From contig NZ_JADPKR010000062.1 of NCBI RefSeq assembly GCF_023074055.1, positions 62,001 through 126,000 on the forward strand: 64,000 nt of DNA, given 5' to 3'. The notes beneath the pieces are model-generated. The model made no database searches. It saw nothing but the letters and a program-made list of their open reading frames with translations, and was not told where the DNA came from. Shown piece by piece: positions 16,501-24,926 of the stretch. Both the position numbers and the translations under genes were made by a program. Within the stretch, counting starts at the first letter, position 1; every line of letters starts with the position of its first letter. This DNA is from Bradyrhizobium sp. 141 (lineage in GTDB: Bacteria > Pseudomonadota > Alphaproteobacteria > Rhizobiales > Xanthobacteraceae).

Positions 16501-17331
16501 ATGAGCAGCGAAACCACCATCGACACCGGCACCGATGAACTCCTCTGCGTCATCCGCGACCGTGTCGCCGTCATCACGCTGAACCGGCCGGAGGCGCGCA
16601 ATTCGCTGTCGGACGCACTGACCCCGGCGCTGCGCACGATGATCCGGACATGCGGGGAGAATCCCGATGTCGGCGCGCTGCTGCTGACCGGCGCGGGCGA
16701 AGCGTTCTGCGCCGGCGGCAACGTCAAGGGCATGGGCGCGCATCGCGACAAGGCGAAGCTCGAGATGCCCTTTGACGACAAAGTCGCCGACCTCCAGGAG
16801 CGGCAGCGGCTGCTGACCGGCGCGCTGGTGTCGGTGCGCAAACCGACCATCGCCGCACTGCCCGGCCCCGCGGCCGGCGCCGGGCTCGCCATCGCCATCG
16901 CCTGCGACATCCGCATTGCCGCGCAATCGGCTTTCGTCGCCACCGGCTATGCCCGCATCGCGCTCAGCGGCGATTACGGCATCGCCTGGCTGTTGACGCG
17001 GCTGGTCGGCACCGCGCGGGCGCGCGAATTGATGTTCACCGGCGACCGGGTCGATGCTGTCAGGTGCGAGGCCATCGGCCTCGTCAATCGCGTCGTGCCT
17101 GACGACAAATTGCAGGCCGAGGCGTTCGCCCTGGCCAAATCGCTCGCTGAAGGCCCGCGCCTGGCGCTGCGCTACATGAAGGACAATCTCGACGAGGCCG
17201 TGCTGTTCGACTTCGAGACGGCCAGGGATCACGAAGCCGAACGGTTGATCCGCCTCACAACGACCGCCGATCACAAGGAGGCGGTGCAGGCGTTCATCGA
17301 GAAGCGCAAAGCGGTGTTCACGGGGAAGTAG
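16501..17331 (+). CDS. Enoyl-CoA hydratase/isomerase family protein
   Basis: A 276-residue crotonase-fold enzyme. The signature VITLNRPEARNSLSDAL is near residue 25, and LLLTGAGEAFCAGGNVKGMG gives the oxyanion-hole segment. AALPGPAAGAGLAIAIACDI has Pro-Ala-Ala where many hydratases have a catalytic Glu (NGxxxGGG), and SGDYGIAWLLTRLVG corresponds to the second Glu region with Asp-Tyr. Substrate and exact reaction (hydration, isomerisation, or another crotonase reaction) are therefore open. GGGAGG at 16490-16495 serves ATG 16501. Confidence 0.87.
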   Translation: MSSETTIDTGTDELLCVIRDRVAVITLNRPEARNSLSDALTPALRTMIRTCGENPDVGALLLTGAGEAFCAGGNVKGMGAHRDKAKLEMPFDDKVADLQERQRLLTGALVSVRKPTIAALPGPAAGAGLAIAIACDIRIAAQSAFVATGYARIALSGDYGIAWLLTRLVGTARARELMFTGDRVDAVRCEAIGLVNRVVPDDKLQAEAFALAKSLAEGPRLALRYMKDNLDEAVLFDFETARDHEAERLIRLTTTADHKEAVQAFIEKRKAVFTGK

Positions 17332-17351
17332 CCGGCTCGACAATCACCGCC

Positions 17352-17509
17352 CGTCACCCTGACGTGGCCGCTTCTTCAGCGGCCCTCGAAGGGCGACGGC
17401 CCGACTGTTGCCGCGAGGAAATAGACGCAGAGAACCAGACGGGCCGTTCATCCTTCGAGCTCGCACTGCGGTGCAGACGCACCGCACTGGTCGCACCTCA
17501 GGATGACGG
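17352..17509. repeat. CGTCACCCTGA...TCAGGATGACGG intergenic repeat, copy 1
   Basis: It begins CGTCACCCTGACGTGGCC and ends CACCTCAGGATGACGG. TTCAGCGGCCCTCGAAGGGC and CATCCTTCGAGCTC lie inside. It is the same family as 24349-24483. Confidence 0.65.
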
Positions 17510-17517
17510 GTTTGGAC

Positions 17518-17555
17518 AAAAAAAAGCCCGGCGCTGTTTCACCAGAGCCGGGCTT
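17518..17555 (-). terminator. Rho-independent terminator for the GNAT gene
   Basis: Read on the minus strand, AAGCCCGGC (17555-17547), a loop, then GCCGGGCTT (17532-17524) form a 9-bp perfect stem followed by a run of eight T (17525-17518). It lies 10 bp past the stop of the minus-strand GNAT gene. Confidence 0.85.
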
Positions 17556-17564
17556 GCAGTGGTG

Positions 17565-18188
17565 TCAGGCCGAGGCTGAGGGGCTATCGGCCTGACGGGA
17601 AAGGGCGGCGAGACGCCAGCTCGCGCAGGGAATGTCTTTCGGTGCGGCCGCGATCTCCTTGTCGAAGCGCACCAGCTTCCAGTCGTCTGGGTGATTGACG
17701 AAGGCGAAACTGGATTTACGGGCGAGCGAGAGCATGGTTTCGTTGGAGCGCAGCGTATCGCCGAAGATATGCTCGGCGCCCAGCGCGGCGGCGCGGCATT
17801 CGAGGTTCTTCAGCAGCGCCGTGGCGATGCCGTGGCCCTGCCAGCGATCATCGACCGACAGACCAAATTCGAGCGTCGCGGTTTCAGCATTCAGCGCGTA
17901 TCGCGCCTCGGCCACGATGGTCTCGAAGCCGTCGACCATCATGGTCGCGACCACCGTAAAACGTTCGCGCTCACCGACCTCAAGGAAGTCGTGCAGCAGC
18001 CCGTTCGGCAGCTCGCTGATCGCACCGAAGAAGCGGTTGTAGCGGGAGCGGGTCGAGAGCGAGCGGAAATAGTGCTGGAGCTCGTCGGCGTCGCGCGGCT
18101 CGACGAAGCGAACGTTGAGCTCCTCGCCATGCCGGGTGCGCAGCGTATCCGAATATTGCTTCAGGTCTGCGAGGCGAATGATGCTCAT
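17565..18188 (-). CDS. GNAT-family N-acetyltransferase
   Basis: A 207-residue protein starting at ATG 18188 (MSIIRLADLKQYSD); the open frame upstream lacks family character. The GNAT core spans about residues 30-170: NVRFVEPRDADELQHYFRSL, then the acetyl-CoA loop LSVDDRWQGHGIATALLKNL (R/Q-x-x-G-x-G/A). GDTLRSNETMLSLARKSSFA is the C-terminal GNAT helix and strand. It acetylates an amine of unknown identity. It follows a DUF1127 gene by 67 bp on the same strand and ends at a strong terminator. Confidence 0.88.
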   Translation of the reverse strand: MSIIRLADLKQYSDTLRTRHGEELNVRFVEPRDADELQHYFRSLSTRSRYNRFFGAISELPNGLLHDFLEVGERERFTVVATMMVDGFETIVAEARYALNAETATLEFGLSVDDRWQGHGIATALLKNLECRAAALGAEHIFGDTLRSNETMLSLARKSSFAFVNHPDDWKLVRFDKEIAAAPKDIPCASWRLAALSRQADSPSASA

Positions 18189-18255
18189 GACACATGCCCT
18201 ACGGAAAGGGACCGCCGGCGCCCCTGTCTTCAGGCGGCGCCGGCCTGGCGGCCAA

Positions 18256-18459
18256 TCAGGCCCGCCAGAAGGGTTTGTCGGCCTCGGAGGCGATATCGCT
18301 CCAGGACAGTCCGACGTCCTGGAGATCGCGCGCCGTCCATTGGGTGAGCTCGCGCCTGTTGCGATAGCGCTCGTGCCAGACGTGGAGGGTCTCACTGACC
18401 TGCCGGATCAGGCCTGGCGCATGATGATTTGTCATCGAGTTGTGGGTCAAACTAGACAT
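18256..18459 (-). CDS. DUF1127 (YjiS-like) small protein
   Basis: A 67-residue protein. The C-terminal half, WHERYRNRRELTQWTARDLQ then DVGLSWSDI, is the DUF1127 motif (RRxLxxLsdreLrDiGlsRsdi). Such short Arg-rich proteins in alphaproteobacteria have been tied to RNA turnover and phosphate and carbon metabolism. The Shine-Dalgarno AGGAG lies inside a perfect 6-bp-arm palindrome (AGCTCC-T-GGAGCT, 18464-18476). It probably shares a promoter with the GNAT gene and is divergent from a LysR regulator 110 bp away. Confidence 0.85.
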   Translation of the reverse strand: MSSLTHNSMTNHHAPGLIRQVSETLHVWHERYRNRRELTQWTARDLQDVGLSWSDIASEADKPFWRA

Positions 18460-18569
18460 TTTCAGCTCCTGGAGCTAACTTGACCGCTAATATCTGCTTC
18501 CTGTTGCGCCGCGACAAACGACAATTTGTACCTTTTCGCATGAAATAACGTCATGTATCCTGCTGCCAA

Positions 18570-19469
18570 ATGACTGCCAGATTGCCATCCCTGAACGGAT
18601 TGCGGGCGTTCGAGGCCGCCGCGCGCCATCTCAGCTTCACGCTGGCGGCCACCGAATTGAACGTGACGCAGACCGCGATCAGCCATCAGATCCGAAGGCT
18701 CGAGGAGGAGCTCGGCATCCGCCTGTTCATCAGGCAGAACCGCTCGCTGGCGCTGACGCCGGAAGCGCGCGACTATTTGCCGGGTGTCCGCGCCGCCTTC
18801 AACGACCTCCGGCTTGCGACCGACCGGTTGCTGCGCAAGGACGATGACAAGGTGCTGACGGTCTCGACCCTGGCTTCGCTCGCCGCAAAATGGCTGCTGC
18901 CGCGGCTGACCGATTTCCAGGAGCAGCATCCGGGCATCGATGTCCGCATCACCACCTCGGCCAACCTGGTCGATTTCCAGCGCGACACTGTCGATGCCGC
19001 GATCCGCTACGGCCGCGGCCAGTGGTCCGGCCTGCGCGCCGATTGGCTGATGGCGGATGAGTTGTTTCCGGTGTGCAGCCCGTCGCTGCTGCGCGGCGAC
19101 AAGCCGCTGCGCCGGCCTGAAGACCTCCGGCACCATCCGCTGCTGCACACCTCGAACACGAATAGCGACGATTGGCGGCTGTGGCTGACGGCGGCGGCCC
19201 TGCCGGCCGACATCGCCAGGCATCCTGGCATCACCTTCGACATGATCTTCATGACCATCCAGGCTGCGATCGACGGCATCGGCGTGGCGATGGGGCGGAC
19301 GTCCTACGTCCAGGACGACATCGCCAAGGGCCGCCTCGTGGTCCCCTTCAAGATCGCGCTGCCGGCGGATGCCGGCTTCTACCTGGTCTCGCCCGAGGGC
19401 CGCCGCGAGGCGCCGAAACTGGTCGCATTCCGGGACTGGATGCTCGCTGCAACGCAAAATAAAGCCTGA
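18570..19469 (+). CDS. LysR-family transcriptional regulator (GcvA-like)
   Basis: A 299-residue LTTR. The N-terminal winged helix-turn-helix is LNGLRAFEAAARHLSFTLAA followed by TELNVTQTAISHQIRRLEEE, with the GcvA-type LFIRQNRSLALTPEARDYLP next. An effector domain of two lobes runs from about residue 93. It is divergent from the DUF1127/GNAT pair and 143 bp before an MFS carrier; the classical LTTR arrangement would have it control one of them. No clear T-N11-A site could be singled out in the 110-bp intergenic stretch. Confidence 0.9.
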   Translation: MTARLPSLNGLRAFEAAARHLSFTLAATELNVTQTAISHQIRRLEEELGIRLFIRQNRSLALTPEARDYLPGVRAAFNDLRLATDRLLRKDDDKVLTVSTLASLAAKWLLPRLTDFQEQHPGIDVRITTSANLVDFQRDTVDAAIRYGRGQWSGLRADWLMADELFPVCSPSLLRGDKPLRRPEDLRHHPLLHTSNTNSDDWRLWLTAAALPADIARHPGITFDMIFMTIQAAIDGIGVAMGRTSYVQDDIAKGRLVVPFKIALPADAGFYLVSPEGRREAPKLVAFRDWMLAATQNKA

Positions 19470-19612
19470 AGAATCATCGGCTTCCGCGGCAAAAGCGGTT
19501 GACTTGCGTCGCCCCGCGCGGGAAGGGATGAGACAGATTGTCGCAGCTGCAATCTGCCGTCTTGCCGTGAAATCATTTCCGGTCCGGCCACGTCTTGAAG
19601 GGGAGCAACGCC

Positions 19613-20944
19613 ATGGCTGGACCAGCCACCTCAACCAATTCGCCCGAGATCAAATCGCGCATCGGCGCGATCCTGCGCGCCACGTCAGGCAATTTCCTCG
19701 AGCAGTTCGACTTCTTCCTGTTCGGCTTCTATGCGGCCGCGATCGGCAAGGCGTTCTTCCCCTCCTCCAACGAGACGGCGTCGCTGCTCAACACCTTCGG
19801 CGTGTTCTGGCTCGGCGCGTTGATGCGGCCGGTCGGCGCGATCGTGCTAGGCGCCTATATCGACCGCATCGGCCGCCGCCAGGGCCTGATCGTCACGCTC
19901 GGCATCATGGCCTTCGGCACCGTGGTGATCGCATTCTGCCCGAGCTATGCGACCATCGGCATCGCCGCGCCCGTGATCGTGCTGATCGGACGTTTGCTCC
20001 AGGGCTTCTCCGCCGGCGTCGAGCTCGGCGGTGTGTCGGTGTACCTCGCGGAAATCGCAACGCCCGGCAATCGCGGCTTCTACACCTCGTTCCAATCGTC
20101 GAGCCAGCAGGTCGCGATCTTCGTGGCATCGATCCTCGGCTACATCCTGTCCGAAGTGATGCCCGCCGACACGGTCGCCGCCTGGGGCTGGCGCATTCCC
20201 TTCTTCGTCGGCTGCCTGATCATTCCCCTGATCTTCGTCCTGCGGCGGACGCTGGAGGAGACGCCGGCCTTCCTCGCGATGAAGAAGCACCCCACGGCCA
20301 GCGAGGTGTTCGCCTCCGCACTCGCCAATTGGCGCATCGTCATCCTCGGCATGATGATCGCGATCCTGACCACGACGACGTTCTATTTCGTCACCGTTTA
20401 CACGCCGACCTTCGGCAAGACGGTGCTGAAGCTGTCGACGCAGGACGCGCTGCTCGTGACCCTGCTGGTCGCGGTGAGCAACTTCATCTGGAATCCGGTC
20501 GGCGGCGCGCTGTCCGATCGCATCGGCCGCAAGCCGGTGCTGCTCGCCATCGCCGGCCTCTCGCTGGTCACCGCCTATCCCGCGCTGCATTGGCTGGTGG
20601 CCGCGCCGAGCTTCGGCAAGCTGCTCGCGGTGGAGATGATGTTCTCGTTCTATTTCGGGGTCTACAGCGGCACCATGCTCGGTGCGCTGGTCGAGATCGT
20701 GCCGGCGCATGTGCGCACCACCTGCTTCTCGCTTGCGTTCGCGCTCGCCGCCGCGCTGTTCGGCACCTTCACGCCGCTCGCCTCGACCTGGCTGATCGAG
20801 CGGACCGGCGACAAGGCCTCGCCGGGCTTCTGGCTGATGCTCGCCGCGCTGCTTGGCATCATCGCAGCGTCCACGGTGTATCGCGACGGTGGCAAGGCGG
20901 CGCCGGCGTATGATGCGGTGCCGGAGCCGGTCGCGGGGCGTTAG
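19613..20944 (+). CDS. MFS transporter, metabolite:H+ symporter type
   Basis: A 443-residue, 12-helix major facilitator protein. NFLEQFDFFLFGFYAAAIGK in helix 1 and GRRQGLIVTLGIMAFGT after helix 2 are the citrate/proline-betaine (MHS) subfamily pattern. GRLLQGFSAGVELGGVSVYLAE is the conserved helix-4 motif, and DRIGRKPVLLAIAG is the repeat motif in the second half. The relatives CitA, TcuC and ProP carry carboxylates or osmolytes with protons. ATG 19613 is preferred over TTG 19595 because AAGGGGAG (19598-19605) lies 7 nt before it. The LysR gene upstream is a candidate regulator. Confidence 0.88.
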   Translation: MAGPATSTNSPEIKSRIGAILRATSGNFLEQFDFFLFGFYAAAIGKAFFPSSNETASLLNTFGVFWLGALMRPVGAIVLGAYIDRIGRRQGLIVTLGIMAFGTVVIAFCPSYATIGIAAPVIVLIGRLLQGFSAGVELGGVSVYLAEIATPGNRGFYTSFQSSSQQVAIFVASILGYILSEVMPADTVAAWGWRIPFFVGCLIIPLIFVLRRTLEETPAFLAMKKHPTASEVFASALANWRIVILGMMIAILTTTTFYFVTVYTPTFGKTVLKLSTQDALLVTLLVAVSNFIWNPVGGALSDRIGRKPVLLAIAGLSLVTAYPALHWLVAAPSFGKLLAVEMMFSFYFGVYSGTMLGALVEIVPAHVRTTCFSLAFALAAALFGTFTPLASTWLIERTGDKASPGFWLMLAALLGIIAASTVYRDGGKAAPAYDAVPEPVAGR

Positions 20945-21074
20945 AGCGGTGTCACTGCGGCGGCGCGTAGCGCGAACCCTGATGCGCCATTGCGCATCAG
21001 AGAATCCATTTCTCCCAGCGCCTGTTGCACGATGGATTCCGAGTTCGGTCCTGCGGACCGCCCCGGAATGACAG
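20945..21074. repeat. Intergenic repeat ending in GGAATGACAGCGG
   Basis: AGAGCGGTGTCACTGCGGCG at the start; the middle GCGCCATTGCGCATCAGAGA and the tail GGACCGCCCCGGAATGACAG resemble the CGTCATTCCGGGG family of noncoding repeats in this genome type. It separates convergent genes. Confidence 0.45.
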
Positions 21075-21080
21075 CGGGCG

Positions 21081-21494
21081 CTACAGCTCCACCACCACGT
21101 AATCGCTCTCGACCTTCACCGTAACAGTCTCGGCGACATACGGCCCCTTCACCACGCTTGCGCCCGGCTCGACATGGGCGGGATACGCCTTCACGCGGAA
21201 GCGGCGGGGGTCGCAATAGGATTGGCCGGTGCGGATGTCGAACTCCCAGCCGTGCCAGGGGCAGCGGATGATCTCGCCGAGCTTGGTGTATTCGATCTCG
21301 CCGGGTTCCTTTGACTGCGCGAGCCCGATCAGCGGGCCCTCGCACAGCGCCGCGCCCTGATGCGGGCAACGGTTCATCAGGCCGAAATATTCACCCTTGA
21401 TGTTGAAGACCGCGATCGGCCGCCCGTCGATCTCCAGAAATTTTCGCGTGCCCGGCGGAAGCTCGTCGACCGGCGCGATCACATGCCGCGCCAT
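21081..21494 (-). CDS. Rieske [2Fe-2S] ferredoxin-like protein
   Basis: A 137-residue Rieske protein. The cluster ligands are visible as CPHQGAALC (Cys-x-His) and CPWHGWEF (Cys-x2-His), about 40 residues apart. No mononuclear-iron oxygenase domain follows, so it is an electron carrier or a small regulatory Rieske protein. Its ATG (21494) overlaps the amidohydrolase TGA as TGATG, so it is translationally coupled to it. It probably supplies electrons to an oxygenase encoded elsewhere, in degradation of an aromatic or similar compound. Confidence 0.9.
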   Translation of the reverse strand: MARHVIAPVDELPPGTRKFLEIDGRPIAVFNIKGEYFGLMNRCPHQGAALCEGPLIGLAQSKEPGEIEYTKLGEIIRCPWHGWEFDIRTGQSYCDPRRFRVKAYPAHVEPGASVVKGPYVAETVTVKVESDYVVVEL

Positions 21495-22603
21495 CAACCA
21501 ATCCCGTATAGGGCGCGCGCATTGCCGAGATAGAACGCGTCGCGATTGGCCTCGCTGACGCCCGCCGGCAGCACGCGCGAGGGCTCGTCATAATCCCAAT
21601 GCGGATAGTCGGTCGCGAACAAGAGCCGGTCCCAGCCGATCCAGTTGATGACGTCGAACAGGTCTTCGCGCCGCTCCGGGTCTTCCATCGGCTGCGTGGT
21701 CCACCATACCTGCTCGCGGATATATTCCGACGGCGGACGCTTCACATGCGGCACCTCGCTGCGCAGGCGCTGCCAGGCCTTGTCGAGCCGCCACGCCAGC
21801 GACGGCGCCCAGCCGAAGCCGGCCTCGATCATCACCATCTTCAGTTTCGGGAAGCGCTCGAACACGCCCTCCAAAACAAGACTGGCCAGCGCCGATTGCT
21901 GGCACTGCGAATGGCCCACCATTTCCTCGATGTAATAGGAGGGCCAGCCCGACGGCGTGATCGGATTGCCGCCGAAGCCGAAGGCGTGGACGCCGACGGG
22001 CAGCCCCGCTTCTTCCGCGGCCTGATAAATCGGCCAGTAGCGGCGCTGGCCGAGCGGCTCGACATTGCGACTGAGCAACAGCACTTGCACGAAATTCTTG
22101 TCGCCGGCGCGCTCGCGGATTTCGGCGGCGGCCGACAAACCGTCCTCGTTACCCACGACGATCGACGCCTTCAGCCGCTTGTCCCTGCTGGTCCATTTGT
22201 CGATCTGCCAGTCGTTGATCGCCGAGCACAAGGCGGCCGCGAGCTCGTGATTGCGGATGCCCTGCCCGGTGTTGAGCGGATTGAGCACGCCCAGCTGCAC
22301 ATTATTGGGATCGAGCAGCTGCTCCTGCATGAAGGAGAGCGAGGAGCCCTGCGGCCCGCCTTCGGGCGGATAGGCATCGCGGCGCGAGGCGTTGGGCTGG
22401 GCTTTCGGATAGGGCGGGCCTTCCATCATGCCCTGATAGGCATGAACGCCGTAGACTTCGAGATGATGCTGCCAACGTTTGGCGAGATAGGGATAGAGCT
22501 CGGTGCGGGTGGCGCGGGCCGGATGGATGTCGCAATCCGCGATCGCGGTTTTCGTAGTCAGTGGGGAAGCAGCTTCGGAGCTCTCGCGGAACTGGATATT
22601 CAT
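21494..22603 (-). CDS. Amidohydrolase-2 family metal hydrolase/decarboxylase (paralogue 1)
   Basis: A 369-residue TIM-barrel amidohydrolase (ACMSD/amidohydrolase_2 type). DCDIHPA near residue 23 is the D-x-H metal motif, GVHAFGFGGNP supplies the next His, MVMIEAGFGW ends a barrel strand, and LLFATDYPHWDYD carries the catalytic Asp. Relatives decarboxylate or hydrolyse aromatic acids. Its paralogue lies 24 bp upstream in the operon and the Rieske gene overlaps its end, so the three genes are one transcription unit. Substrate unknown. Confidence 0.88.
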   Translation of the reverse strand: MNIQFRESSEAASPLTTKTAIADCDIHPARATRTELYPYLAKRWQHHLEVYGVHAYQGMMEGPPYPKAQPNASRRDAYPPEGGPQGSSLSFMQEQLLDPNNVQLGVLNPLNTGQGIRNHELAAALCSAINDWQIDKWTSRDKRLKASIVVGNEDGLSAAAEIRERAGDKNFVQVLLLSRNVEPLGQRRYWPIYQAAEEAGLPVGVHAFGFGGNPITPSGWPSYYIEEMVGHSQCQQSALASLVLEGVFERFPKLKMVMIEAGFGWAPSLAWRLDKAWQRLRSEVPHVKRPPSEYIREQVWWTTQPMEDPERREDLFDVINWIGWDRLLFATDYPHWDYDEPSRVLPAGVSEANRDAFYLGNARALYGIG

Positions 22604-22627
22604 CGCCTTGCCTCCTTTGGCAGCGGG

Positions 22628-23686
22628 CTAAGTCAGGCGGGGATAGGTCGCATGCGGATTTTCGATCATGATCTTGCGCACGAGATCGGGGGTGAGACCT
22701 TCGGGCAGCGCGTCCTGGCCGTCGAACTGCCAGTGCGGATAGTCCGTGGAGAATAGGACCAATTCGTCCGACTGCATATGATCAAACAGGCGAATTAATG
22801 TCGCGTTGTCTGGCGGTGCATCAAATGGCTGCAACGAGAAGCGGATGTTGCTGCGCACAATATCCAGCGGCGCACGATCGACCCACGGCGTCTCCATCCG
22901 TACCCCGCGCCAGAACTTGTGCAGGCGCCAGAGATAGGGGGAGATCCAGGAGACGCCGGACTCCAGCATCACCATTTTCAGGCGCGGATATTTGGCAAAC
23001 ACGCCTTCGACGATCAGGCTGGTGAGCTGGGTCTGGAACGCCTGGGCCTGACCGACATAATCCTCGATGTGATAGGAACCCCATCCCACCGCGGTCGGCG
23101 GATTGTGGTAAGCGGAACCGGCGTGGATGCCGACCGGGAGTTCCAACCGTTCCGCGGCTTCATAGATCGGCCACAGCGCGCGCTTGCCGAGGGGCGTGTC
23201 GCCCATGACCAGCATCAGCACCTGCACGAAGCGCTTGTCCTGCGCGCAGCGCTCGATCTCGGCAACGGCCTTCTCGACGCTTTGCGTCGGGATCACGATC
23301 GAGCCGCGCAGCCGGGAATCGCAATCGAGCCATTCCTTGGCGAGCCAATCGTTCAGCGCGCGGCAGAAGGCGGCCTGCAAATCTTCCGAAAACACCATCT
23401 GCACGCCGTAGAGCGGATTGCAGATGGCGTATTCGAGCTTGAAAGCGTCGAACACGTGGCGCTGCATGTCCTCCAGGCTCTCGCCTGGCTTGCCGCTCTC
23501 GGGCCGCCAATCGGGGCGCGCCACGATCGGTGACCTCTCAGGATAAGATTGCGAGACGAGATCGACCATGCCGCGCGTCATCACCTGATCGCGCCAGTAA
23601 TCGTTCAGATACGGCAGCAGGCTGGTCAGATGCGGCACGGCAGGATGCACATCGCAATCCACCCCGCCCGCGATCAGGGACGCCAT
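22628..23686 (-). CDS. Amidohydrolase-2 family metal hydrolase/decarboxylase (paralogue 2)
   Basis: A 352-residue paralogue of the gene downstream. DCDVHPAVPHL (metal D-x-H) is near residue 10, GIHAGSAYHNPP gives the barrel His, LKMVMLESGVSW is a conserved strand, and LVLFSTDYPHWQFD carries the catalytic Asp. ATG 23686 fits the family and has GGAG upstream; the open frame extends another 17 codons without support. It is the first gene of the three-gene operon. Two diverged copies side by side suggest sequential steps or a hetero-oligomer. Confidence 0.87.
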   Translation of the reverse strand: MASLIAGGVDCDVHPAVPHLTSLLPYLNDYWRDQVMTRGMVDLVSQSYPERSPIVARPDWRPESGKPGESLEDMQRHVFDAFKLEYAICNPLYGVQMVFSEDLQAAFCRALNDWLAKEWLDCDSRLRGSIVIPTQSVEKAVAEIERCAQDKRFVQVLMLVMGDTPLGKRALWPIYEAAERLELPVGIHAGSAYHNPPTAVGWGSYHIEDYVGQAQAFQTQLTSLIVEGVFAKYPRLKMVMLESGVSWISPYLWRLHKFWRGVRMETPWVDRAPLDIVRSNIRFSLQPFDAPPDNATLIRLFDHMQSDELVLFSTDYPHWQFDGQDALPEGLTPDLVRKIMIENPHATYPRLT

Positions 23687-23829
23687 GACGTCTCCTTCAC
23701 GTTTCCTCGTCGCTTTTGTCTCGTGCCCTCCATTCAAGCAGGCCTGCCCGCCGCCCGCAACTCGGCCAGGGCAGCCGGCATATGCTAGGAAGGCGCAGCT
23801 CGGTTGCGGGGAAATGGGAGGTTCAGGAA

Positions 23830-24312
23830 ATGAAAGAGCTCGTCGGCATCGCGGAACAGATCGCCGCCAAACTGATCGCGCGCAAACAGACCATCGCTGT
23901 GGCGGAATCCTCGGCCGGCGGCCTGCTCGCGGCTAGCCTGCTCGCGGTGCCCGGTGCGTCCGCCTATTTCCTCGGCGGCGCGGTGGTCTACACCCGCGAT
24001 GCCAGGCGCGTGCTGATGAATATTTCGGATGAAGGAATGAAGGGCTTTCGCTCCTCGTCGGAGCCCTACGCGCAACTGCTGGCCGAGCAGATGCGAACGC
24101 GCTTCAACAGCGACTGGGGCCTGTCCGAGACCGGCGCAGCCGGCCCCACCGGCAACCGCTATGGCGACGCCGCGGGTCATAGCTGCATGGCGGTGAGCGG
24201 GCCGGCGGCGGAGGTGATGACGCTGGAGACGGGCAGCAATGACCGGTTCGCGAACATGCAGGTGTTCGCGGCAACGGCGCTCAAATTGCTGCTAAGGAAG
24301 CTGGAGGGATGA
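23830..24312 (+). CDS. CinA C-terminal-domain protein (NMN deamidase-like)
   Basis: A 160-residue stand-alone CinA domain without the N-terminal MoaB-like domain. TIAVAESSAGGLLAASLLAV carries the conserved Glu-Ser, FLGGAVVYTRDARRVLM follows, and GLSETGAAGPTGNRYGDAAG is the second conserved loop. The PncC-type enzyme hydrolyses nicotinamide mononucleotide to nicotinate mononucleotide and ammonia in the pyridine-nucleotide cycle. ATG 23830 has GGAGG at 23816-23820. The serine of ESSAGG sits where Ser/Thr is common, so activity is plausible. Confidence 0.85.
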   Translation: MKELVGIAEQIAAKLIARKQTIAVAESSAGGLLAASLLAVPGASAYFLGGAVVYTRDARRVLMNISDEGMKGFRSSSEPYAQLLAEQMRTRFNSDWGLSETGAAGPTGNRYGDAAGHSCMAVSGPAAEVMTLETGSNDRFANMQVFAATALKLLLRKLEG

Positions 24313-24348
24313 CGATGGTATCGCTCGCAGCGATTACGCTTTCAGTTC

Positions 24349-24483
24349 CGTCATCCTGAGGTGCGAGACGCGTGGCGCAACGCGCCACGTGTGGAGCCTC
24401 GAAGGATGGACGGCCGAGAAGCAGCCGGGCCGTCGCCCTTCGAGGCTCGTCCTGCGTCGCAGGACGAGCACCTCAGGATGACG
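24349..24483. repeat. CGTCATCCTGAGG...CCTCAGGATGACG inverted repeat, copy 2
   Basis: CGTCATCCTGAGGTGCG at the left and CACCTCAGGATGACGG at the right are perfect mirror arms. GGAGCCTCGAAGGATG and CCCTTCGAGGCTCG form an inner stem. It is a long hairpin between convergent genes. Confidence 0.8.
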
Positions 24484-24515
24484 GCGATAGATTTGTGTCG
24501 AGGCGGCGACCGACA

Positions 24516-24791
24516 TCATCGCCCCAGATGCCGCATGAAAATCCGCACCACATAGCCCTGGAATCGCGGTGCTTCGTCGTACAGTACTGACGCGATCCGC
24601 TCGATGGTCTCGCGCAGCGACAGGAACTGCGCCTGCCGCGCGCTGCTTTCGGTGCCCTGCATGCCCGCGAGCTCATCCATCGCGGCGTCGCTGATCTGGC
24701 ACTGCACGACCTCGTCGTCGTTCAGCATGGTGAAGCGAAAGGCCAGCCGTTGGAGGTCATGGCCGATGATCTTGTCGCGCGTCAGCGGCAT
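24516..24791 (-). CDS. DUF1488 family protein
   Basis: A 91-residue protein starting at ATG 24791 (MPLTRDKIIGHDLQRLAFRF), the usual DUF1488 N-terminus. The body VQCQISDAAMDELAGMQG, then FLSLRETIERIASVLYDEAP, also matches my recollection of that family. Function unknown; cytoplasmic. An upstream ATG (24878) keeps the frame open but would place a perfect palindrome inside the coding sequence and make the protein longer than usual. The 13-bp-arm palindrome at 24795-24826 sits just before this start and includes the GGGA that would be the ribosome site. Confidence 0.72.
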   Translation of the reverse strand: MPLTRDKIIGHDLQRLAFRFTMLNDDEVVQCQISDAAMDELAGMQGTESSARQAQFLSLRETIERIASVLYDEAPRFQGYVVRIFMRHLGR

Positions 24792-24794
24792 CCA

Positions 24795-24826
24795 ATTGTC
24801 CCGTTCGCACCCCCGAACGGGACAAT
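24795..24826 (-). promoter_or_regulatory. Perfect 13-bp-arm inverted repeat before the DUF1488 start
   Basis: ATTGTCCCGTTCG-CACCCC-CGAACGGGACAAT, with perfect arms and a 6-base loop, ends 3 bp before the start codon on the minus strand. In RNA it would hide the GGGA ahead of ATG; as DNA it could be an operator. No T-run follows, so it is not a simple terminator. Confidence 0.7.
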
Positions 24827-24926
24827 GCTGAAAATCTGCCGCGTTGTCACCATCCGCGCCGAAAGACATGGCCGTCATCCGGCGCCCGTCATCAGGAGGG
24901 ATCGGTGAACCGGCTGCTCGTCAGCT

